A DNA stretch of 64,000 nucleotides from NCBI GenBank assembly GCA_011799875.1, contig CM022300.1, positions 230,464,903 through 230,528,902 of the forward strand, given 5' to 3'. Positions 56,955 to 64,000 of the stretch are shown piece by piece (positions within the stretch are counted from its first letter, which is position 1; every line of letters begins with the position of its first letter). The DNA comes from Thinopyrum elongatum (Eukaryota > Streptophyta > Magnoliopsida > Poales > Poaceae). The notes under the pieces were generated by a model, which was not told where the DNA came from, did no database searches, and saw only the letters and a program-made list of their open reading frames with translations. The position numbers and the translations under genes are program-made.

Positions 56955-58107
56955 TCTCGGGTATCTCTGGCTTGAACATGCGGACGGACGGCCAACGGAC
57001 TTGCCGCAGCTCACGAGTAAAGGCAGGGCACCCAACCTCGAAAGGTAGGTACCCGCCAGTATCGAGTGCAGGCTCGTCGATGTCCGGGCCATCACACCCA
57101 TTGGCCCGGCGGTGGGCATCGCGGCGTTGCTCAACGACAACGTGCGCGTCTCCCCTCCGCCTATCCTCCGGGGCACGCTGCCGGCCTGGACGCGCTCGAG
57201 GGTCAGAAGAGGCCGTCGAGACACCATCAGGCTCTTGATTCTGCTGCGCCCGCGCTAGCTGCCGTGGCGGGGATTGTACCATGGGGGTGGCCCCTTCCGT
57301 ACGACCAGCAGCACGGGCCATTGTCGTCGCTTGGGGAGGCCGTGGCGGGCCAGCTCACTGCGAGCCCCCAGCCTCGGCGAAGCCGAGCAGGCTCTGGATG
57401 GTGGCACGCCATTCATCCATCTGCTCGGCCGCTGGCGCAAACCTCAGCAGCAGTTGAGCCCTCGCCATGGCCTCCGTGGCAGTACTTGGTATGGGCGATG
57501 ATGACGTAGATCGCGCCGTTGCTCGGCTCCTGACGGGGCCAGCAGCGACCGTATCACGTCCCCGCTGTTGCGGGGCGGCCACCTGGATGGCATGGTGGCG
57601 CGGTGATGGCGCTTGAGGGTCAGCAGCTCCACTAGGCGCAGCAGCCTGATCGACTCGTCCTGGGGGAGGTGCACGCGCTGCGGCCGCCCCTGTGGTGGGG
57701 GCGGCCGGAGGGCGGCGATTCGCCCCGGACCGAGCGCTATTGCTGCGGCTGTGCCTGTCGGCGAGGGGAAGGAGTGTGGATGGAGTAGCCCCTTCACCCA
57801 TGCCTCGCGGAGCATGGCCATCGGGGTGTTGCTGATGTTGCTCTCCTCCAGCGTCTCCTGCTCCTGCTTCGACCGCAGGGGAAGTAGTGACGGTGCCGCC
57901 TGCCCCAACCATAGCCCCAGCGGCGTCCACACTCTCATGCGCCTCCGCGTCCCCCGCAGCATTGGTGGCTGTGGGCGGCGGCGCCTTCGAGGTGGATGGG
58001 TGAGCAGCAGCATCGGGCTTCTTCTTGGGCGCAATTGTCGACGGCGCCGTCGAAGACGAAGATGGTGATGAAGATGACGCGCTGCACACGCTTTCAGGTT
58101 CGCGCAA
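56955..58107 (-). pseudogene. Element B gag, N-terminal half
   Basis: Minus-strand reading from near B's primer site. A Ser/Ala/Pro-rich N-terminus (SSSSPSSSSTAPSTIAPKKK) is followed by AMARAQLLLRFAPAAEQMDE, a TGA at 57355-57357, then QRRDAHRRANGCDGPDIDEP and AFTRELRQVRWPSVRMFKP up to IPE at the C insertion. The first in-frame ATG is unclear; the longest frame opens with a TTG codon. The second half of gag resumes at 41471 after a loss of roughly 85 residues. Confidence 0.7.
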
Positions 58108-58113
58108 GCGATC

Positions 58114-58135
58114 CCCCTACCTGGTGCGCCAAAGA
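58114..58135 (-). other. Element B primer-binding region
   Basis: The minus strand reads TCTTTGGCGCACCAGGTAGG next to the LTR end, a common gypsy primer-site motif in grasses. Confidence 0.75.
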
Positions 58136-59057
58136 TGTCGCGGGAAAACCACGGTCACCTATGGGGCCAAGGGGCCCCTTGCTGGTTAGGGAGGGGGGAT
58201 GTCGCGTTGCACAAAGAGCAGAAGAATGTGGGGCGGCACGACAGAGATCACACAGGCAATTTTACCCAGGTTCGGGCCGCCGCGAGGCGTAAAACCCTAC
58301 TCCTGCTTTGGTGGATTGATGGTGGAAAAGTGGTGGTGGAGCGTAGTACACTTGCCCAGCAGGCTCGCCCTGGGGAGGCGATGACTACGCGCGTACGAGC
58401 GTGGGGGTGTTCAACTTTCCAACCCTTGCTACGGTTGCCATGGGCCTCCTTTTATAGGTTAAGGGGTCACCACAGTGGCAAAACAATCATTATTCACTGA
58501 TAAGATAGCAAACAGTGCTATCATACCTAATTCTGCAGGCTGACAGAGTGCATTAAATGCACCGCTCAACGTCACATCGTTGCTCGCCCGGCAAGCCTTG
58601 CCGGGCTCGTCTTGCCAGCTCCATGCCTGCTTGCTTGGCACGTCGTAGGACGGGTGTCATCTGTAGGTATTTCCTGTAGAAAGAGGCCGCCATGTGGCGA
58701 ATGGCTGCCACTTAGTCACTTTGCGGCTTGACACCACATTGATCAACGACGTGGGTCATGGTGAGATGGCTTGGTGAGGTGTCTTTGCCCTTGTGAGTCC
58801 CGGCAGGCCCTGCCGGAACGTCTTGAATGCTTTCTTTCGGGGGAGCCCTTGTCCTTGCCAGGTCCGCCTGCCCGGCAAGGGAGGCTTTTCTCCTGGTGGT
58901 GTCTCGCTTCTCTGTCTTGGTCTTGGCCTTCTTAATCAGCATGCTGGTTCTTCGAAGATCTTGGTCTTTTGTATCTTGACACGGCCTTGGTGTTGTAATC
59001 TTGTTCTCGTGCCTGTGCACAGTCAGGGCAACAGACCCAGGGTTTATTGCACCGAGA
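58136..59057 (-). repeat. Element B 5' LTR
   Basis: 922 bases. TATA box CTATAAAAGG on the minus strand near 58448-58457. It ends GAGA instead of GACA, a terminal mutation relative to the left LTR. Confidence 0.9.
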
Positions 59058-59062
59058 AGCTC

Positions 59063-59847
59063 CCCTGCCGTATGGCTGCTATGGACAGGGAACACGTATT
59101 GTGCTTTCGAATCCTTGGCGGCGTGCTATGGAAATCTAGCCAGCGACGCGCGACAGCATCCCAAGAAACTGATCTGACTTTGGATTAGACTGCTTGTCAG
59201 TCTCGTCAACTCGGCAACTTTGCTGGTTTCCTCATTGGAACTTGATCCTCCTTGGTGCTGGCGTCACAACAAAAAATCAGCCGTCTCTGCAACTCGATAA
59301 TTTGATGGTTTGACCGATTGATGTCAGTTTCAACAGATAGTGGAACGGCTGCAGCGGACGCGCATAAACACAATGACTCAAACTCTTCTTGAACTCAAAC
59401 CTCATACTGCTAGCTTACGAAAAACGATGGCGGGTCAACCTTGCCTTCACATAAGAAATAACAGCCATAAACACTTTTGGTTCTGCCTGTTGCATCGCTG
59501 CAGTATTCCTCTGGACTTGCAGTGCCGTAGCAAAAGTTCCATGTCCATTAACCCGCGACCTGATGAATCGCCCAAGGCTGACACCATAAAAAATCTGTCT
59601 TGGTCTTGGACTCGGCGGATTACTATGGCGCGTGAGGCGGCCGTACAGCATGTAACCCTAAAACAGTCTCAATCTCATATCCGCCGCCGCAGAACACTTC
59701 GTCAATCTTGACTGATGAACTCATAGTTGATGTGAATCTTCCACGCCGGCTCTTGTTGAGCTGGAAAATTGCGAACTTCTCGAACCCTAGAAAAGATCCC
59801 TCCAAGAACTCAACACCACGGTGCGAGGCCCCACGGTGGGCGCCAAC
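59063..59847 (-). other. Element A 5' leader with primer site
   Basis: About 785 bases between A's 5' LTR and the B insertion point. GTTGGCGCCCACCGTGGGGC (minus strand, 59828-59847) is the primer-site motif. A minus-strand frame of up to 76 codons runs from the LTR edge to 59623; I see no known domain in it and treat it as leader. Confidence 0.65.
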
Positions 59848-60474
59848 TGTCATGGTTTTGTCATGGCAGATGTCCTAGTGTGAGGACTTAGTCATGAGGC
59901 CAACGCATCTATGTGGTAGCTTGAGAGGGGTTAGTCGGAATCGAGAGACGCGAGGTTTTACCCAGGTTCGGCCCCTCACGGTGGAGGTAAAAGCCTACAT
60001 CCTGCTTCATTGATATTGATCATGGTGATGCTCACGGTTACTTGGGTGCTCTTTCGCTACCTCTATCTCGAGAGCTATTGACTTGTCCCTCTTAACTTGT
60101 CCAACTTGGGGTGCCCTGCCCCTCCTTATATAAGTTCGAGGGGCGGGTTACATGTGGAGTCCTAGTAGGATTAGGACTATTCTATTGCAAGTGGAATCCT
60201 AGTCTTGCTTCCCTTGTAAGGGAAATATTCCTTATGCCTTCCTTCTCAAGCCGGCCCACCGGATACCATGCCTTGAGCCGGTCTTCTCGTAAGTCGCCTT
60301 CCGGGCCTTGGGCCTTGTTATTCGTCTGACCCACCTACCGGGTCACCCATGAGTCACCAGGCTCGGCCGAGTCACCAGTGAGTCGCCAGTCTTCGGGCGG
60401 GTTACCGATGAAGCGCCAAGTCCCGGCCGGGTCATATATCCGGCCGGGTCATACCGCGGGGTATATCCCCGACA
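59848..60474 (-). repeat. Element A 5' LTR
   Basis: 627 bases, partner of 28344-28969, followed by the target duplication GTGTC at 60475-60479. Confidence 0.9.
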
Positions 60475-60479
60475 GTGTC

Positions 60480-61457
60480 AGATGGCCAGAAGCATACTAG
60501 TAGTACTCCACTGTAATAGTACCATCATTGTTCGACTTCCCGAAGAGGCGAAGAGCCAAGCGCAACCCGGACGCTCGTGTGGCAGTTTCATGTGTAGGGG
60601 AGGTAGTATAGTAATATAGTCTAGGATAGCGTGTACCGTGCCTCTAAGCTTAAAATCATTGGAGTCGGCTCCATGCTATGAGGCCGTCTCGAAGCATTTT
60701 TTGATTAAAATAATCTTCTGGCCCTACCTGTCATCCTGGTTATTGTAGTTTGCACGCTGATCTGGTCAAGAGAGGAATATATATTTTAATTTATGGTGGG
60801 GTAAATGTTAGAGGTTGCAGCAAATATTGTACAATGTGTGTCTTTTAGCCAAGTTTAGAGGCAAGCATGTGGGGCCCGTGCTATGATGTGTCACGTCAAC
60901 TCGTACAACAACGAGAAGCTTGATTACAAGTAGTACACCCTCTCCCTCGCCCATGCGTGCGGTGGCTTGCAGACGAGGAGAACCTTTTGATTTTACTACT
61001 CCTACAACAAGCTCTCCCTCGCCCATGCGGTGGACAGGACATGCAGCAGTTGATTCGATACTGTAGAAGTAGTAACATCATTGTTTGACTTCTCGAAGAG
61101 GCGAAGAGCCAAGCGCAACCCGAACGTGGCAGTTGCGAATGCTCGCGTGGCAGTCTTATGTGTACGGGTGGGGCGTGGTGTGGTAGTTTTGTGGCAATTC
61201 TTTTCTATTGTTGTTTGCGTCCAATAGGTGCCACCGTCGGATGCAGATCTTACGGTTATTGTGGCGATTGCTAGTTATACTCATCTTACGAAAATCAAAT
61301 AATCCCAAAACAAACCCGACCACATTTCTTGTTTCTAGACATGAATAGGAATCAACCAATAAGAGACGTGGGCCGTGTATGTTTTTAATGCCTTGAGACG
61401 TACCTAGCACGGCATGCAACGGTCAGTTCGTTGCATGCAATGGTATTAATTAGCAAA
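60480..61457. other. Island DNA with repeated upstream segments
   Basis: It continues the sequence that was split by element A. The block CTTCCCGAAGAGGCGAAGAG at about 60537, CTTCTCGAAGAGGCGAAGAG at about 61089 and again at about 62959 marks three same-strand copies of one segment. No gene is supported in this stretch. Confidence 0.65.
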
Positions 61458-61459
61458 TA

Positions 61460-61581
61460 CTCCCTCCATTCCTAAATATTTGTCTCTCTAGAGATTTCAG
61501 CAAGTGACTACACCGTAATGAGGAGTACATACGGAGCAAAATGAGTGAATCTACACCGTAAATATTTAGGAACGGAGGGAG
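61460..61581. mobile_element. Stowaway-type MITE (Tc1/Mariner)
   Basis: Terminal inverted repeats CTCCCTCCATTCCTAAATAT and ATATTTAGGAACGGAGGGAG, with TA on both sides (61458-61459, 61582-61583). 122 bases. It is absent from the paralogous position in the second tandem unit (around 63320). Confidence 0.9.
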
Positions 61582-61591
61582 TAAATATTAA

Positions 61592-61878
61592 GGCTACTCA
61601 GAGTGGGGAGTATCATATACTCGTATCATGCATATGATACTAGTGTATGATACTATCTCCATAGTGCATAGTACTATCATAGAGTAGTATCATAGATGAT
61701 CATATTTTATTGCCCTACATGACACAAAGTAGCATAGCATTTAACATGATACAGTATCTACCAACTCTGTTACTCTAACCCTCTCTCTCTCTTCTTTAAT
61801 TGTCTGCCACATAAGCATGTTTGCTAGTCCCAAGTGTATGATACCGGTTATTTATTATGTCCCCCACTATGGCCAGCC
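61592..61878. mobile_element. MITE with GGCTANNCANAGTGGGG ends
   Basis: The left end is GGCTACTCAGAGTGGGGAGT. The reverse complement of the right end is GGCTGGCCATAGTGGGGGAC. 287 bases, with repeated GTATCATA strings. The second tandem unit reads AATATTAA directly into GTTCTCTC, which gives the empty site. TAA on the left and TAT on the right suggest a three-base target site. Confidence 0.75.
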
Positions 61879-62152
61879 TATGTTCTCTCGTTTTCCTCTC
61901 CGCCTTGGTCGTGGTGCACAATATTGAGTACTACTACTGACTACTTTTTGACACGCATTTACATTATTAGTAGTCTCTTTTTGACACGCATTTACGTTGA
62001 TACGGCTTGAATGCCAACGAGGGAGAGGGTAGCGGTTCCCAAAACATTGAATGGTCAATGATGCCTCCTCATTCAATTAGCATGCAGAGGGAAGTAATTG
62101 GAGAAGCAGAATGGAGCCAGCACGATGTGAATGCAACGCAGTTTTGACTCTC

Positions 62153-62159
62153 ATATAAA
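62153..62159 (+). promoter_or_regulatory. TATA box of tandem gene 1
   Basis: CTCATATAAAGGCGCC, about 95 bases upstream of the ATG at 62253. The same sequence is found ahead of gene 2. Confidence 0.75.
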
Positions 62160-62252
62160 GGCGCCCCACCACTCCAATCCATCTACTCCTAGTCTCTGCA
62201 AAACACTGCTCACTCCAATCCAAGACCAAGTGACCAGAAGCCACAAGCACCC

Positions 62253-62795
62253 ATGGCGTCGATGGACGCAAGTGGCAGTCGGCTGTGCCAGTTCATCCAA
62301 GATGTCGGCCTGCAGCCCCGCACCGTGCAGCGTTTCCAGACGGTGCTGGCGACCGCCAGCGTCATAGCCCTCATTGACGCCGGCTTTGCCTCTCGCATGG
62401 GCGAGATGATGGTCCGCTCCATCCGCAAGTTCACCACCGTCAAGAAGCGCGCGGACGACCTTGCCATAGTCCTCCAGCCCGTGTTCCCAGGCTCCTTGTT
62501 GCCTGCCACCCTCATCGGCCTCCAAGGTGACGAACTCTTTGAAGCACTGGTGGCCTTGCAGCTGCCGGAGGTCACGACGAAGAATGTGCACCTCGAGGCC
62601 GCGCTCCCCGCGTAGTGCCTCGCCATGCAAGAAACCGTCGACCTGCACATCCACGTCTACGAGGAAATCGTCTACATAGGCCACTACAAGGCCAGCGAGG
62701 ACAGAAAGACGTTGGCCTTCTTCCACCGGCTGGAATCTTTGGACGCCATTGTTCGGAAGCACGTTGACCTGGCCACGAAAGCCACTGCTACTTAG
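62253..62795 (+). pseudogene. Tandem gene 1, unknown family, one in-frame stop
   Basis: A single-exon reading from ATG 62253. The first 120 codons encode MDASGSRLCQFIQDVGLQP, FQTVLATASVIALIDAGFAS, VRSIRKFTTVKKRADDLA and LPATLIGLQGDELFEALVAL. A TAG at 62613-62615 follows PA. The same frame then continues CLAMQETVDLHIHVYEEIVY and FFHRLESLDAIVRKHVDLAT to TAG 62793-62795, so the full product would be about 180 residues, mostly helical. I do not recognise the family. The stop may make this copy a pseudogene, or a short 120-residue form may be real. TATA box, leader and ATG context match gene 2. Confidence 0.6.
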
Positions 62796-63570
62796 TCGCC
62801 GTTCGGTGGGCTGGCGCCCTGAGTCAAGGAGGAGGAGGTCGTCGATGGATGCATCTTTCTTCTTGCCTCCTGTAACCAGCACTGCATCGCCTCGTGGCCT
62901 TAATGTTTTATTAGTGTATGGAATTTTTATTCCAGTCATAAATGACATCATTGTTGAACTTCTCGAAGAGGCGAAGAGCCAAGCACAACCCGAATGTTGG
63001 AGTTGCGTACGCTCGCGTGCCAGTCTTATGTGTAGGGGAGGGGGCATGGTGTCGTAGTTTTGTGGCATTTCTTTTCTATTGCTGTTTGCGTCCAATAGGT
63101 GCCACCGTCGGATGCTGATCTTACGGCTATTGTGTCGATCGCTTACGAAAACCTTATAATCCCAAAACACTTAGGCGCGGTGGATTAACTCGACCTCGTT
63201 TCTTGTTTCTTGACATGAATAAAGGAATCAACCAATAAGAGACGTGGGCCGTGTATGTTTTTAATGCCTTGAGACTACCTAGCATGGCATGCTGCGGTCA
63301 GTTCATTGCATGCAATGGTAGTACTACAGTAAAAATATTAAGTTCTCTCATTTTCCCCTCCGCCTTGGTCGCGGTGCACAATGTAGTAATGACTAGTCTC
63401 TTCTTGACCCGCATTTACGCTGATACGGCTTGAATGCCAAGGATGGAGAGGGTAGCGGTTCTCGAGACAATGAACGGTCAATGATGCATCCTCAATTAGC
63501 ATGTAGAGGGAATTAATTGGAGAAGCAGAATGGAGCCAGCACGATGTAATGCAACGCAGTTTGGACTCTC
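62796..63570. other. Spacer between the tandem genes
   Basis: It starts with the 3' region of gene 1, then from about 62945 repeats the upstream segment of gene 1 (61076 onward) without the two MITEs. No other gene seen. Confidence 0.65.
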
Positions 63571-63577
63571 ATATAAA
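63571..63577 (+). promoter_or_regulatory. TATA box of tandem gene 2
   Basis: CTCATATAAAGGTGCCCC, about 95 bases upstream of the ATG at 63671. Confidence 0.75.
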
Positions 63578-63670
63578 GGTGCCCCACCACTCCAATACAT
63601 CTACTCCTAGTCTCTATGCAACACTGCTCACTCCAATCCAAGACCAAGTGACCAAAAGCCACAAGCACCT

Positions 63671-64000
63671 ATGGAGGCGATGGACGCGAGCGGCAGTCGG
63701 CTGTGCCAGATCATCCAAGACGCTGGACTGCAGCCCCGCACCGTGCAGTGTTTCCAGACGGTGCTAGCGACCACCGGCGTCGTAGCCCTCGCCGACGCCG
63801 GCTTCGCCTCTCACATGGACGACATGATAGTCCGCTCCATCTGCAAGTTCACCATCGTCAAGAAGCGCACGGACGACCTTGCCGTACTGCTCCAGCCCGC
63901 GCGCCCAGGCTCCTCGTTGCCTGCCACCCTCATCGGCCTCCATGGTGATGAACTCTTTCAAGCCCTGGTGGCCCTGCAGTTGCCGGAGGTCACGACGAAG
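63671..64000 (+). CDS. Tandem gene 2, unknown family (5' part, runs off the window)
   Basis: 110 codons without a stop to the window end, paralogous to gene 1: AMDASGSRLCQIIQDAGLQP, FQTVLATTGVVALADAGFAS, VRSICKFTIVKKRTDDLAV, LPATLIGLHGDELFQALVAL. Most differences from gene 1 are single residues. Promoter and leader are conserved. The 3' part, which would show whether the gene 1 stop is shared, lies outside the window. Confidence 0.75.
   Translation, partial: MEAMDASGSRLCQIIQDAGLQPRTVQCFQTVLATTGVVALADAGFASHMDDMIVRSICKFTIVKKRTDDLAVLLQPARPGSSLPATLIGLHGDELFQALVALQLPEVTTK

Larger units (their letters stand above)
33166..59057 (-). mobile_element. Element B: gypsy retrotransposon nested in A
   Basis: LTRs at 33166-34085 and 58136-59057 start TGTCGCGGG on the plus strand. 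They are flanked by AGCTC at 33161-33165 and 59058-59062. The right LTR ends CCGAGA where the left ends CCGACA, so its terminal CA is mutated. A minus-strand polypurine tract (GGCCCGGGGGCTTC) abuts the left LTR and TTTGGCGCACCAGGTAGGGG abuts the right. gag-pol is on the minus strand, broken by stops, frameshifts and the insertion of element C. Domain order protease-RT-RNase H-integrase, plus an antisense ORF before the 3' LTR, fits the Tat lineage of plant Ty3/gypsy. Confidence 0.9.
28344..60474 (-). mobile_element. Element A: non-autonomous LTR retrotransposon (outer shell of the nest)
   Basis: LTRs at 28344-28969 and 59848-60474 are near-identical (626 and 627 bases) and flanked by GTGTC at 28339-28343 and 60475-60479. 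A polypurine tract lies next to the left LTR (minus strand CTGGGGGCTAA then TGTCGGGG). A TTGGCGCCCACCGTGGGGCC primer-site motif lies next to the right LTR, so the element reads on the minus strand. Without element B (33166-59057 plus one copy of its target duplication) A is about 6.2 kb. No gag, protease, RT or integrase reading is present, so A would depend on proteins from another element. Confidence 0.9.

Noticed and set aside
1..64000. tRNA, rRNA and microRNA genes
   Set aside because: I scanned for tRNA arm motifs, rRNA conserved strings and long perfect hairpins; only retrotransposon primer-site complements and MITE hairpins were evident. A tRNAscan or small-RNA mapping run would be decisive.

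Overview
This window is plant nuclear DNA, most likely from a large-genome Triticeae grass (wheat, Aegilops or barley type). The signs are nested Ty3/gypsy elements with grass-type primer sites, Athila-type open reading frames, a Stowaway MITE, a SINA-like E3 ligase gene with one short intron, and many simple repeats. I see no bacterial, organellar, rRNA or CRISPR feature. Most of the sequence is transposable element (TE), and only about 6 kb looks like a genic island.

Layout. 1-7269: two LTR elements with TGTAACACC ends, one a partial minus-strand LTR and one a 4.4-kb plus-strand 3' LTR. 7270-9129: the 5' end of a minus-strand Athila-like element (gag fragment, primer site, 1.2-kb LTR). 9130-11672: about 4.3 tandem copies of a ~495-bp unit between two copies of a ~190-bp flank, followed by a gene-like fragment. 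12600-14400: the 3' end of a plus-strand Athila element. 14400-15800: a retroelement promoter region with a reiterated palindromic motif. 15850-21560: a degenerate minus-strand gene-like region with duplicated exons and minisatellite introns. 21760-27090: AT-rich and CA/CT-rich intergenic DNA with a clean solo LTR (23428-24479) and a MITE-like element. 27095-28056: a SINA-like RING E3 gene, minus strand. 28344-60474: a three-level nest of LTR retrotransposons. 60475-64000: the second half of the island, with two tandem copies of a gene of unknown function.

The nest. Element A (non-autonomous, minus, target duplication GTGTC) carries element B (minus, AGCTC, gag-pol) in its 5' leader. B carries element C (plus, gag-pol) in its gag. 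C is a head-to-tail recombinant: a truncated 3' portion, an LTR, a full interior and a second LTR. Its left edge is a deletion junction that also removed part of B's gag.

Most interesting content. B and C each carry an extra gene on the strand opposite gag-pol, between pol and the 3' LTR, with its own TATA box. In B it is an uninterrupted 219-aa B3-domain protein. In C it is a six-exon gene of about 1,089 codons whose splice phases all agree, encoding a Transposase_28-type N-terminus and a coiled-coil C-terminus. B and C also share an amber codon at the same place between protease and reverse transcriptase. LTR divergence runs opposite to the nesting order: the outermost element has the most similar LTRs.
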